A stretch of DNA of 64,000 nt from Siphonodentalium dalli. Its lineage: Eukaryota; Mollusca; Scaphopoda; Gadilida; Siphonodentaliidae. A program made the translations under genes and the position numbers. Every line of letters begins with the position of its first letter. The stretch's first letter is position 1. The stretch is taken from assembly GCA_032622095.1 (NCBI GenBank), contig CP136067.1:92928707-92992706 (forward strand), given 5' to 3'. Below the pieces are notes generated by a model. The model searched no databases. It had not been told where the DNA came from and was given only the letters and a program-made list of their open reading frames with translations. Below, in pieces: positions 1 to 11,961 of this stretch.

Positions 1-842
1 GTTTGTAACCTACTAGTCTCTGGAGAAAATTTATATTTCTCTAACAATGTCCAGGGCATGTAATTTGAAAGCAATGACAGAAAGAAGCTGTGTTGTTCTG
101 TTGAGCTATTATGTGTTCACGCCTTTCGAACGAAAAATTATCACCAATGTTGTGCACACATGGTTGTCCTTTAATTTTCAAAATAGCACGATCGATGTGA
201 TATAAGTTTCTCTAGAAGTAATTTTACTCAAACTCCTGAAAAAATACTGAAATTTAAAGGTATACCAGCCTATAATTGAACCAAATAATCGTCGAATGGT
301 GAAATTTCAGGGGATGTACTTTACATCCAATGCCATTGATCAAACTGAGATAAATTCCGAAGGTCTGTGGTAGATATGCGTAACTAGTTTTCAAAACTTA
401 GACAGCATGAAATAGAAATCGAGCTGCTGATTGTCTGATTATTTTGACTGAGCGGCAACAATTCCCTATGTAAATATGTTTAGATGGCCAGGAAGAGTCT
501 GGTGGGGTGGACGTTTTGGAATGGGTCTTGACATCTGTATGCTGCTTATAATTTGTGCAGAAAATTGGATATTATAGTTATTGAAATTCAAAAGTTTCGT
601 TTTAAAAAAATACAGAAAAGGGCGCGTTTGTCATTGTAAGTATCGAATGACATTCTAATGAAAAATGAACCACCCATCGCCGGTGGGTTTTACAGTTAAC
701 CTATGGAAAATAATTAGTTGCTCGTAGCATACACATCACACAGATCGAGAATCGAAATATAAGTATTCCCCCTCAATCACGGTTTGATGATGTGTGACTA
801 ATTACTCCCCGCCCCCCGGAAATCGAAATAGAATAACCCACA
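1..842. other. Non-coding stretch
   Basis: No coding exon, RNA gene or element boundary could be recognised. The stretch is A+T-rich with short homopolymer runs. Confidence 0.5.
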
Positions 843-955
843 CCTCCTCACCCACAGTATGCTACGGGTGAAAAACCTACCAAATTGAATTACCCCCACC
901 CTCTCACCAATAGTATGCTACGTGTGACAAACCTGCCAAATTGAATTAGCCCCTT
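843..955. repeat. 56-bp tandem duplication
   Basis: Two imperfect copies with a period of about 56 bp. AGTATGCTACG recurs at 856 and 912, and each copy ends with CCAAATTGAATTA. No coding content. Confidence 0.7.
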
Positions 956-1104
956 CAACTGGCATCTATGACACAACCATAAACAGAATCAATAAAACGT
1001 CCAACATTTGGATCCAAAGGAAAAGATTTAACAGTGACAAGGAAACAAACGTAGCGATATAAAAAAAACGGCCGTTTTCACGTTCATTTAACTTGTACTT
1101 AAGA

Positions 1105-1200
1105 TATGCTCTAAGCCATAGATTCATAATACAATAACAAAACATTAAAGACATATTATGCTCTAAGCCATAGATTCATAATGCAAACACAAAACATAAA
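1105..1200. repeat. 52-bp tandem duplication
   Basis: TATGCTCTAAGCCATAGATT occurs at 1105 and again at 1157 with matching downstream sequence, giving two copies with a period of 52 bp. Confidence 0.75.
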
Positions 1201-2142
1201 ACATGGTTCATGGATAGAAATTACAACATGCGGCGAAATGTGGTACTTTATTTAACCGTAGTTCGATAATGCTTTGAGAATGCATGAACAAATAAAATGT
1301 ATGTTTCACTTTCGATAACATTGTTCTAGTATTCTTTACGATAATGTGTGTGTCCCCGTGTATGTGATATGTAGACTTAAGCAACCAGCTCTCGCAGCTA
1401 CAGTGTTGGGTTACTCTAATTATCCAGAAATGTTGGAACACATATACGACACTTCAGTCGAGAACACGACGATATGTCTCAGCCCCAAGTACGGTACTAT
1501 CTAGTCGCATATATCAGCCTTATTATTTGCAATGGTGTCAATAACAGTGCTAAAGTAATGATAGGTTCTGCTTGGTGTAAATTTATTCGCTCTAATTTTT
1601 TATATACACAGTCGAGTAACTTGAGGAGCCGTTGGAAACTGTATATGTCATCGGATAAATATTGTTTACGGAAAGAATTTTGTTAGCAACAGGTTGCGCA
1701 ATTTGAAAGATCGCGAATTAATAATTGAGCGAAACAACTATACTGTTCAACTGTGTGTAGGGGAACGCTATAATATGTGCCCTCCCTGGTCACAAATCTG
1801 CGCTCAACGGGATTAGATCCAGCTTCGGAATGGCTTTGTGAGTTGTGATGGCTTGATTCTCGATGACGTCTTCGTGTGGTAAATAACTGTGTTTTTATCG
1901 ATTGGTGAAGATGCCACGTGCTGCTACGAACACTCTGTTGTACACTGAATCTACTCGCCATGTCGATTATATGGGCAGACAGCGACCTGTGCATTGTTAT
2001 ATCTGCAGAAAGCACCCATGATGGTGACGTCGATTACCATTCAACGGAGTTACTGAAATGAAAGTTAAATGCAAGATACCGTGATTAGTTATGAATCATC
2101 CATCGTGAGAAAAAAACTATAAACGTTTCGTAAGTTATAGGA

Positions 2143-2457
2143 ATGGCACGATTCGATCATGTTGTAACCATCTACCGGATTATTCTTGTTATAATCCTCT
2201 TCGCTGGAAGTATATTCTGGGTTGCAGCAGCTAACAATTTACCTGACATCATATATGCCGATTCTATAACTGAGCCCGTTGAAGAGATTACTGAAACGAA
2301 AGTCTCAAACATCTTACGATGTGAAAAACTTGGCAACAAAACCTCTGCCTGTGATCTGGTTCGATACAATATTGCGACACGAATGTGCACGTTATTCAGA
2401 AATTCGACTCACGGTGCCAATGTGGACGGCTCGAACAAAATGGAGAGATTCATTATG
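2143..2457 (+). CDS. Secreted lectin, first exon: signal peptide and PAN/Apple-like segment
   Basis: Putative first coding exon of the C-type lectin gene. The ATG opens a 105-codon stretch. Residues 11-30 are strongly hydrophobic and small residues follow, as in a secretory signal peptide. Later the cysteine spacing (C at about 60, C at about 69, C at about 82 followed by TLF) resembles a PAN/Apple module, which many molluscan lectins carry before the lectin domain. Two N-glycosylation sequons (NKT, NST) fit secretion. The exon ends at a consensus donor, ATG then GTGAGT at 2458, in phase 0, and the next exon needs to start in phase 0. What is seen is the signal peptide, cysteines and donor. 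Assignment to the downstream lectin is inferred from strand, phase and order across a 5.2-kb intron. An independent short secreted protein is the alternative. Confidence 0.5.
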
Positions 2458-2943
2458 GTGAGTATTTTACACATGTTTATTAAAGATGTCATGTCCAATT
2501 TCATGAACCTCATATCAATAGTCAGATCTAACCAGGGTCTGGTATAAGTAACACGCGCAGATGTTCATTGCGTTGTGTCAAGTATGACGGGGCAGCTTTA
2601 ACTGCGATAGTTTAAGAGCCGTGTCGAGTTCGTTTCCCATTTGTGTAAACAATATTTTATTTCTCAAGTAGGCACATAAATACAAATATAACATACACAA
2701 ACATAAATACGAGATAAAGGGATCTGGCAGTAAGCCTAGGCTTATTCATGGCATTTCCGCTATATAAAATTGCTTCATAATTTTTTGGTCTCGAGTGATG
2801 GATTGTCCGCTCCACAAACACCCGCGAGCATATCCGTGGCTGATCGATGCAGGTCCGACACCCCCCCCCCCCGTCCCCCCCCCCCCGCATTACATAATTT
2901 TGCTGTGAGAGCGCTCTTATTTATTTTCACTACTCTTTCGTTT

Positions 2944-3030
2944 CAGGGAGCGGAGGTCCACCTAAGTTACTAGAACTTGTCCTCCAATCCCTTATGTGAT
3001 TATATGTATTAATACATTCATTTTACATGA
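2944..3030 (+). mobile_element. Solo 3' end of a LINE (same family as 59140-62921)
   Basis: The sequence from GGGAGCGGAGGTCCACCTAA through AACTTGTCCTCCAATCCCTT closely matches the reverse complement of 59160-59225, which is the 3' untranslated end of the large LINE near the right side of the window. A severely 5'-truncated insertion of the same family is the simplest reading. No coding sequence is retained. Confidence 0.7.
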
Positions 3031-6000
3031 CAATATACATATTTTAAATCAAAGTGCAAGACGCGCGTTTTGCATACATTCAGTAAAAATTCTAAAAGAT
3101 GTTCAAAAAATAATGTCTCTGCACCAATGTGCCAAACAGATGTTGAATTTCACATAACATCTACGTCGGACTCTGAACAATTAGTATGGTAAGACACAAA
3201 AAATGGATTTTGAGCGGACATGGTTCTTTCGACCTTCCAAATTTGGAATGAGGTATAATCACGGTGGGGAATCACTTGGTTTCGAGTTGATGAGTATCAC
3301 GCATTCAAAATGGCCGGGGCAATAGCAAACGTAGTATTTTGGCAGCTACGAGCATATGCTATCCTCTTTTTCAAACAAGCTGATACCTCATTTGTGTCGA
3401 AACTCACAGTTAATTACTCTAACTTTCTGACAAAAGCTAGTTGTCAGTCGAAGGATTCTCCTAGATGCATGAACACCCGACTGGTAACTTCGCTCAGAAT
3501 GTTATAGAGAACTACTAAGCATTTCCGAACAAATAAGGTATCAACTTGTTTTATAAATAAACTGGCATATGTTCGTAACAGTCACAATGTTTTGGGTAAG
3601 TTCAAGTATCCATATATTTGAGCTCAGATAGCCATAAATGTATTATGAGGCTGAAATATTACCATTGTTATGATTATCTAACAAGACACAACAATAAAAT
3701 TGGTATGACTTAGTTGATGGTACTCAACCAGAATGTTGGAAGTTTTGTATGACATAACTCCATTTAAAATTCATTAAAAAAATCGCCAAATTCGGGGTGA
3801 GACCATAACCCCTGTCGCCACGACACGCCATGCATGTCCAGCTTGGTAATGTAGGGCGACATATGCGTACAATTATCAGGCCTAGTTGGTGATATATTGT
3901 TTCTGTGTGCAAACCAGCATGTTATGTTTCACGTTTCTTGACAGATAAGGCACAGATCATCGTGCAAAAGAGGCGAAGTGATGCTGACCAGTGACATAGC
4001 GGACGACGGTCACCACTGCAAAAGAGTAGCCGGTAAATATATGAACATTTTACAACGTATTAGGGCACAATCACATAGTTAACACGATTATCTTCACCCG
4101 ATATATGTATATCGTAAGTAAAGGCGTATTGGATGTCGGTTGGCGCATGTGGGTAGTTTTCGTGGTCAAACGTTGCAGGAATAATTAAGATATTGTTTAA
4201 ACAAGATATAAAATGTGAATACTATCCGAATACCATTGATTCTAAACATCGGGTAACTTTAAGCATATTTCGCAAATGTATTCCCCAGCTACCGATAGCA
4301 AAATGCCCATGGAGTAATATCACCACCGTTTGTATTACTCTGCTGCTATGGGACTCACCACACAGACATCGGTAGTGCTAATCGTGACACCCATATGATT
4401 GTTCGATTTAATACTTGGGCATGCCTGTTGGTGAATGAGTTTGAAACGTTGAATCAATCGTTGTTGGTATTACCATCGTATATGGTATATCCATAATTAT
4501 CCATGGCAGTGTATAACAGTGTGCATATTTTCAAACACCATTTCATGTTAAACCCATGTTAGAGCAATACATCTCAGTTAACAAAATAGAACGAGATAAT
4601 TATCTGGTGTACGGCTTATTGCACGAACAGTGTCGTTCAATAACTATTCACCGGACTCGTTACTGTACGGCATATTGCAATAAATATCTGTCAGCTTCGG
4701 GCAAATAATTTGCTCACAATGGGAGTCATATCATTACGCATCACGGTTATGACGATTGCACCGTGTTGTGGTTTCCACTTCATTTGTAAACCATCTATTC
4801 TCCCATTAAATGGTGACTTAATTTGGGGCTTTAAAATCACATTAGAGCGGATTTTATTTCCAGAAGCTTGTCAGCATGATCAATTTAAAGAACCATTTTT
4901 AATTTCAACATCATCTGTGACGATCATTATGACACATTTCCGCCAAAACGCCCAACATTGAGCTGATGGTGTGAGTACATACATCGCATTAACTAATGTT
5001 CGAAGGAATTCTGAATACGCCAACAATGGTTTCACAGATGCATAACAAACTGTGATGCGAACTAATTGATCAATTTCTTGTTGTCCTTGTCAATAACCGA
5101 TACATATTTAACAGCTGAATGCAATGTCGGTACGAACATGAACAAATAGACATTCCAGTTTAAACTTTAAAATTGCCTTGATATGGGTGGGAAAATGCAA
5201 TATGTTCGTGGATACAACCATCCCTTTCAAGATTTTTCTCACTCAGGCACCGGAATCCGACAGATCAAACCAAAAGTTAACCAAATCCGTTGCAGGCGTT
5301 AACTGAATTTACAGATGTCTGTTACGGAATAGTTGTAGTGATATTATTAAAGCTATTTGATCTAACGGTTGCATTCTATAAACAACATAATTTTCTCACC
5401 AAAGTAACCTGAAAGTGAGCAGACACAGACCTCATTAGGCTTTAATATCGTGTAATTGAAGCGACACAGTACAATAACACAGCTGGTTCCATGTGGTATA
5501 TATAGATTTTCGAATATATGGTATATCTGCATGTCCACTATAGAGATTGGTGGGATCATCAATAGGACCCCAACGAGGTATTTACCAGGAAGATAACGGT
5601 GCCATTTAAAGCTAGCAAACGTATCTATATCTGAGTCACTGGCAGGGATGTGTCGGGTATCTTCACCAAATTTAACAGAATAAATATCTGACATCGATTT
5701 CTACGAAACGAATATACAATGTCATGTCCATGACACCATGCATATAATAGCGTGTCCTGTTGGTGCCCTGTCCTATTCGACACCTGGAAATCACCATCCA
5801 TCACCAGACAATAATAGATCGGACCCATGAGAACATAATAGGAGGTTTATATTTAAATATAACAGCCTATCAGTTAGATTCAACGTATGACCGCACTTAT
5901 CTTACTGCATCCATTGCTTTTGTTGAAAGTAACAATAGTTAAACAGTTCCAAATCGATACAAATATGAACTTGGGGTTTTATTTTTGCTTCACATGTGAA

Positions 6001-7242
6001 TTTTGCGGGGTATGTCATCTGCACATTTCTATCAGTTGGTTCACTGAATGTGTGTTTATGTTTCTCGTCGAGATTGGTCCACGTTCGAAATGTCATACAG
6101 TATAATGCATATTTGTGATACTTTTGATTCTTAATTATGATTCTCATTTTATGTTTACCTTTCTGTTGAGTGTATTAAGTGAATGATTACTTCAAACGTC
6201 CGTGAATCGCTTCGGCTTTGGGTACCTTAAGACGCCTGTGTCGATACGGATTCAAGCCATGAAGTAACCCTACTGATTATACTAATCTTTATCAAGACCG
6301 GTGGCTCAACATTCACTCTCTTTCAGGCTTTGTTTCCTCCTATGTATAAACATATATCAATTAATCTAACAAGCACACTCTTCATGACCTGATGAAAAAC
6401 AACAAACGTTCTAGGAAAAAAAATATGTTTCACTTCCATAATTTTATAGGGTGTCGCGTAGATTATCTACATACACATGTTACTTTGACAAACCTTGACA
6501 AAAGCGTATGTTTATGTTCAATTTGTGTACTGGTGGCTACTTCTCATTTAAGAAACACATATACACATTCTAATGACCAACAAGATATAAACCCTTGAAA
6601 ATTGTCAACATTAAACTATTAATGCAAAATCAGCTCCATCATCAGCAAATTAATCGTCGTAAACATGCAGGTCAATTTTACCATACTTATCTCAAAATGA
6701 TTGTTCAGTTTGTTTGGAGTATTGGCAGAATAGGGAAATCATGCCAACTAGCAAACTTTCTCCTGTTTCATGTTGGCCTCATGAACATGCAGCTTGATAT
6801 ATTGACGTTCCAAGCGTACACATAGTTTCCATATAGTTTCCACATACCAATCGTGATCAGGATCCGCGCTATACCGATATCTACATTTGCCAACTATTTT
6901 GACAAATAAAATAGTATTTGCCAAATTATTTTAGAAATTGCCAAATGCCTCTCAGTGTCTTCAACATTGAGTATTATATTTCGACAATCGGTATTGGAGC
7001 GAATTTTTATATCGATAGGAAAGTTATTAAGTATGCTCGCCTTTCTATTTTGGTTGATCACACTAAACCAATAACCGAACAATGACATTTCAGAGGGGTG
7101 CTTCATCAGAACGACACACCAAAACAAAGATGATTAGCTATGTCAACACCACACCAATAGAAGTTTCGTCTCCATCCGTCGATGCAGAACATATATACGT
7201 TACGGCTGTGGATTCACTATAATATGATGTAACATTGACGGC

Positions 7243-7521
7243 TTGGAGCCTTTATTCAACCTCGTCGCGACTCGGTTGAACATAAGCTACCAATCCGCCA
7301 ATGCCACGCCAAGCGACCGACAATCCGCCACAATAACTGGGGGTTGTTATGGAATAGGCAAAGAAGACAGGCAATGCACAAGATGCGACTCTGGCACAAT
7401 TGGTGATGAATATCATTGCATTATGCACTGTCAATCATTTGATAATTTAAGAACACGATATGCTCCTAGATTATTCAGAAAATATCCTAGCGTTGAGAAC
7501 TTCAGTTGTTGTATAATATAA
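7243..7521 (+). pseudogene. LINE reverse-transcriptase C-terminal remnant
   Basis: The open frame ends in a C-x2-C ... GDEYH ... C cluster followed by R-x-RYAPRL-FRKYPSVENF. This resembles the C-terminal zinc-knuckle region after the RT of some LINEs and closely resembles the tail of the LINE at 54640-56152 (CTLCNSEIGDEYHVILKC). Only the last 90 or so codons survive, as expected of a 5'-truncated insertion. It sits in the putative first intron of the lectin gene. Confidence 0.7.
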
Positions 7522-7695
7522 CAAAATGTGCTTTAATAACACGGAAGTGAAAAAATCATATGCCTTTTTGGAAGAAATATATATTGTTTAAACATTTAGT
7601 ACTTCCAACCAACTACCTGCATCCATGCATCGACTAATAACAGTATGTTTTGCTTTAATTTATATTAATCTCGGTACAGTCTATACTATACATAG

Positions 7696-7882
7696 TTTAG
7701 TCGAAGTTTTGTCTTAAGTAACATAATGTCAGAAATAACTGTTCCTTCAAATCTAACTTCCCCAGTTATTTCCCCCAACTATATCACTGAAAAATCCGAA
7801 ATATATATAAACTATATTAACCTTCCTTGTAATGGACAGAATATTACTATTGATTTACAGTTCAAATCTGGCTCAAAATTTG
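7696..7882 (+). CDS. Candidate second exon of the lectin gene (linker domain)
   Basis: An open stretch that begins immediately after an in-frame TAG whose AG could serve as acceptor (7694-7695). It ends at a good donor, GTATGT at 7883. Starting at 7696 it is phase 0, matching the 2143-2457 exon. It ends in phase 1, which is what the lectin exon at 8189 requires. The peptide contains two N-glycosylation sequons (NLT, NIT) and one cysteine. I do not recognise the domain. The polypyrimidine tract at the acceptor is weak, so the start may instead be the AG at 7731-7732 or an in-frame ATG at 7726. Coding status is inferred mainly from phase compatibility on both sides. Confidence 0.4.
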
Positions 7883-8188
7883 GTATGTAACGACTATCAC
7901 TATTACACGATGCATACGTTCACCGAGGCGCCTTTAAAATTTCGGATATGAGTTTTATTATCCTGCTAAACAACGTTTTAAAATAAGCACAAACGCATCG
8001 TCGGGGACGCTCTTTTGTTTAGGAAGGGGTTGGCCTTGAACTGCGTTTACCGTAACGTGATTGGTCAGTTACCGCTGTCTGTCAATAATCTGAGATTCGT
8101 CAATTGAGCATTCACCGACTAGGATTCTATGTAACACAGACAGGATAATTATGTAAATATAAAATTATCAGTATTTGCCATATTGTAG

Positions 8189-8359
8189 CGATATGCGAGC
8201 TTGGCCAGTACCTAATTGGGGGTCGATGTGTTGCGTTTGATAGAGGACCAGCTAGTTGGTACGAAGCGTGTGCTGCATGCAAACAAATGGGCGGCAGACT
8301 GGCGGTCATTGATTCACAAGAGACACACGATGCACTCCGGGAACTCATCATACAAAAGA
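8189..8359 (+). CDS. C-type lectin domain, N-terminal exon
   Basis: This 171-bp exon encodes the first half of a C-type lectin (CTLD) fold. It starts CELGQYLIGGRCVAF, then SWYEACAACKQMGGRLAVI, then DSQETHDALRELI. These match the family pattern of the first conserved cysteine, the aromatic W-x-E-A-x-x-x-C helix and the G-G-x-L-A-x-I strand. It is bounded by an acceptor AG at 8187-8188 and a donor GTAAGT at 8360. The exon takes one base from upstream and leaves one base, and it joins in frame to the exon at 11723. CTLD proteins are usually secreted, bind glycans with calcium and act in innate immunity or shell and mucus secretion. The fold assignment is firm; the biological role is inferred. 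Confidence 0.88.
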
Positions 8360-9255
8360 GTAAGTTAATACATAAAATACACTAGTGTAATGTATGAGTT
8401 AATATATAATAACGGCCACGGGTCAACGTTCTACAACAACGGAACCTTCATGCTAATGAAATATCAAACACATAGGTATGGGCGGTATTCAGTGACGTTC
8501 ACATATCATTAACCGGAGTTTATGTGTTCTATTGGATATCTTGATTGTTATTACGTGCGCTCGCGCAACAGTATGGCGATCAGTCAGATTCGTAGGTACG
8601 TACGTTGGTGTCACCATACCGATTTCACTCCATGACGTCACCCTTAGGCAGTACATGCCGCCGACGTTACGGAGTAGATTATAGAGTTGACGCCCTTGGC
8701 ACTGACTTCCGTTACTAGCTCGTTGCTATATAAACAATCCAGCGATGTGGCTTTTGTCGAAAATTGACAGTCCTGTATTCGCCCTGTATACAAGTACATT
8801 CAGAAAATACAAAGCACCACAACGTTATACCACACCAATGTCAGTGTCTCGATATCATTTGACCAAATTTCTTGACATGAAACCGCGACAGACACGGCGT
8901 GAAATACATCGCATTGAGTAAACAATTTCCCATTGTTTCAATTCAACTTCAAGATCGCGGTAAAATCAAAACCGCATTTTGTAAGAGGTAAACATGTGAA
9001 AAAGACATCAGGTAGATGCAGAAACTAATTGTTGTGCATATTTATTTCTATTTGAGGTGGCAATTTTTCATGTTTATCAGTATTTTTAACGATAAGAGCG
9101 ATGTTAATTGCGGGACCATATTTTATCTAGCGCATTAAATTTAAAATAAAAAGTCGTGAATTGGCTGAGTGTTTTCTATGGCCGCACATTTCGTTGATAA
9201 TTGCGAGCCATTTGTTTGTCTAAATAACATTTTTAAGTTCGAAGAGCATTATAAT

Positions 9256-9423
9256 GGGGATAACACTGTGATGTTTTGTGATTTCGGAAAGGTACATGGC
9301 GAATATACTGTGGCAAATACCCGTTTATGTGCTCCGGCTCCGCCGTCGCCCATTAACTAAATTTGCCACAGTATATTCGCCATGTACCTTTCCGAAATCA
9401 CAAAAAACCACACTGATATCCCC
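9256..9423. repeat. Long hairpin (inverted repeat) with GC-rich loop
   Basis: Left arm 9256-9318 and right arm 9361-9423 are near-perfect reverse complements, about 63 bp each. The 42-bp loop contains CTCCGGCTCCGCCGTCG. It resembles a foldback or MITE-like insertion. The short ORF overlapping it is a by-product. Confidence 0.85.
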
Positions 9424-10149
9424 TAAATAAAATTATTGAAGATTGTAATTGTCTTTTTTTGCTAACATTAAATTTTATTAAATTAACTAAATTAAGTAAA
9501 ATACAGTGAAATTATTTTTTTTTAAATTATTTTTTATTACATTTTTGCGCACGTTGGCATCTCTCTGAGTGCATTCTAGTTATGAGTTGAAATCAGTTTA
9601 CATGCGTTACTGCTACTGCTAAACTTGTCGAAGAACAGTCACCCGCAGAGAACAAACTTTATATTAAAAGGGAAAAAAATAGACATGGTAAATAACTAAA
9701 TCAGTATGGACATACTGGCTAGAGGTTGCTGTATTTGGAATAGCAAACGTCGAATTTCTATCGATGCTGGTTACAGTTTTCAAACTTAAGTGAATTGAGA
9801 TGTAATTTAAAGTGGAATAAGATGACCTAAAGTATATATCGACATCGAGTATAATGGTAAAGAATAAACGAAAACAGTAGATACGAATAAAATTCGGCCT
9901 TGTATAGTGGTAATTTATTACTAGTAGTAATACCGTCACCACAAACTCTGTTGAAATAAAAAGATATCACAAGAACATAATCTACTGCTTTGCTGTTCTG
10001 CTTCGTTTCCTGTAGAAGCCATCAATTTGGGGCAATGTTGGCCATTTTACACACAACTCATGTACAAAACAGAGCTCAAATACATAAAAAAAAGATAGCC
10101 AGGTTTTGTTCACTTTGCTTTTGGCAGCAGGTAAATATCACATATATAT

Positions 10150-10750
10150 GTATATATAATGCGTATTAACAACAGGGCTCTCTCAAACATGATGGTATTC
10201 GTAATCTCCATATGATAGATTTTTTGGAGCGATAACAAGTTTGGTGGCACTTCTGTGGATGTTTTATATCGACTTTGAAAGTTTGGTAAGTTTTGAGTTG
10301 CGAACAGCGTTTCCGTATTCCAGTATATGCATCATGTCCATATCCGTATACAAATGACAGCTTGGTCGTATATACATATAGCACGCGTTTCACTTTGGAG
10401 ACAGCCTCGTTCACGTCCTTATCGAATGTACGTTTGTTGTCGACATGAACTCCTCGAACTCGGACTCCGAAGGTGATATAGATGGGTATCTTGGATCGTC
10501 AGACATATAATACTTTAACTTTGGAATGTGGAAACCGAAATCTATAACGTGGATTTTTGTCGAATTGAATAACAATTGCCAATCAATAAACCATTTATAC
10601 ACTGTATCGATGTCACTCTGAAGATCCACTGTGAGCGGTGATCTTTGGTTGTATATCTACGTACATTTGATCTGCTTGGCAGTTCTGCTATTGGAAGGGC
10701 AGTCCGATTCGACGAAATTCTGATGAAACATCGAAATTCCATTTTAAATC
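10150..10750 (-). pseudogene. Decayed LINE reverse-transcriptase fragment
   Basis: On the minus strand, fragments in shifting frames read DLQSDIDTVYKWFIDWQLLF-NSTK and then NEAVSKVKRVLYVY. These match the post-palm region of LINE RTs, where L-Q-x-D-L-x-x-x-x-x-W-x-x-x-W-x-L-x-F-N-x-x-K is followed by an A-x-K-x-x-R-x-L helix. Stops and frame changes show it is dead. It lies in the lectin intron in antisense orientation. Confidence 0.65.
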
Positions 10751-11158
10751 ACATGTACAGTCATGTCTAGGCACGCGATATAATATGCTTTGTCATGTTA
10801 CTCGATGATGCTCTAATTTATGCAGGGTACGTAATCAAGAAATGTGTGTTATCGAGAAATAACCTTAATGGCTAAATATGTAAATCAGTTGTTTCACAGT
10901 AGTGCGTGCGTTGGCTGTTTAATATTAAATTATACTTTATAACTGAATGGGATAATCCATCTAGTATAGACACAGTTAAACTTAATCTTTCTTGTATTCT
11001 TGAACAATTTTATAATTTTACCCATACAGAGCCCCAGACAAACATGAGCAGACGACACTCTTCTATATGCTTCTATATATGTGTGGGGCTTTTTTTATTT
11101 TATGTCCTAAAAATTGTCAGAAACATTTTTTTTTTTTTAAATGATAAAAAATTGTTAG

Positions 11159-11227
11159 GCCAATGCATTCTCTTATATATGCGAGGCGACCTATGGTCGA
11201 CTCGCATATATAAGAGAATGCATTGGC
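11159..11227. repeat. Perfect hairpin, 27-bp arms
   Basis: Arms 11159-11185 and 11201-11227 are exact reverse complements (GCCAATGCATTCTCTTATAT and on), with a 15-bp loop. Related imperfect hairpins occur at 44632-44788, so this is a small repeat family. Confidence 0.85.
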
Positions 11228-11722
11228 ACAGGGTAAAAAATAATCCAAGCCTTTTATAATGATTGTATGTGTATAATTAATTTATAACAGATGAGTGAAA
11301 GTGTGCATTATTCCAATATCACAATATTCTGGATGTTTTAATAATATTTGGCGAACCAAATTGATGCAGAAGTGTAATAAATAGAGTAATCAATAAGAGC
11401 CGAGAATTACGATGCGAGAGTCTCGAGACGAGAGACGTTTATGTAACACACTCGTGTGCTAACTTGTTTCTTATCGACGGCTCTCGTCTCTCGTGAATTA
11501 TTTAACTTAATTCTTGGAACCTTATGCTTATTCTCTATATCGCACAGATATGTATTGACTTCAACATCCAAATTATCAGCTGAAATAGGAAGCTATGTCC
11601 AATAATGGATCCGCTTGGGCAGTTTATCGCTGAGTCGCTGACACCGCGTCGTGTCATCGCAACGGACCAACGCAATGTTAACATTTAAGTATAAAATATT
11701 ATATTACTTGTATTTCTTTCAG

Positions 11723-11961
11723 ATTTAGAATCCACCTTCAATGATGTCTGGGTAGATGGGAGCGATGAAGCTTTGGAGGGTAGTTGGGTCAGCTGTGACG
11801 GGAGTAGACTCCCTTGGATCACGTGGGCACAAGGACAACCAGACAACAACGGGCAAAATGAGAACTGCATGTGTTTTGTGACGTGGGGAGGACAGTCCGT
11901 GAACGACTGTGAATGTCAATGGAAAAGACCATACATGTGTGACCTGAACTTTGGAGCATGA
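11723..11961 (+). CDS. C-type lectin domain, C-terminal exon with QPD motif
   Basis: Terminal coding exon, with acceptor TTTCTTTCAG just upstream and a TGA at 11959-11961. It completes the domain begun at 8189: VWVDGSDEALEGSWVSCDG, then the calcium-site signature QPDNNGQNENC, then VNDCECQWKRPYMCDL. A Q-P-D tripeptide is classically associated with galactose-type specificity, whereas E-P-N goes with mannose. V-N-D replaces the usual W-N-D, keeping the N and D ligands. The C-x-C before the last strand and the terminal cysteine complete the disulfide set. The exon accepts two bases after a one-base donor, so its phase matches 8359 exactly. The gene ends four residues after the domain, so no C-terminal extension is encoded here. 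Confidence 0.9.

Larger units (their letters stand above)
2458..7695 (+). other. Putative intron 1 of the lectin gene
   Basis: GTGAGT donor at 2458 and an AG at 7694-7695. The interval holds a C-rich tract (about 2861-2887), a LINE 3'-end copy at about 2944 and a LINE C-terminal remnant at 7243-7521. Several ORFs of 60-110 codons lie here on either strand, but none has recognisable motifs. No other exon was recognised. Confidence 0.35.
8360..11722 (+). other. Intron within the C-type lectin domain
   Basis: It begins GTAAGT and ends TTTCTTTCAG, splitting the CTLD between its N-terminal helices and the calcium-binding half. It contains two perfect hairpins (9256-9423 and 11159-11227), a minus-strand LINE remnant (about 10150-10750) and otherwise A+T-rich sequence. 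Confidence 0.8.

Noticed and set aside
1683-2015. 110-codon minus-strand ORF upstream of the lectin exon
   Set aside because: Low-complexity composition with no domain; just upstream of a better supported exon on the other strand.
5362-5694. 110-codon minus-strand ORF in the first lectin intron
   Set aside because: No motif, no initiation or splice context, and overlapping ORFs in other frames of similar length.
9169-9360. 63-codon ORF across the 9.3-kb hairpin
   Set aside because: It is simply the reading of one hairpin arm and loop.
10906-11259. 117-codon ORF with a transmembrane-like stretch
   Set aside because: It runs through a poly-T tract and into the perfect hairpin at 11159, and lies in the lectin intron.
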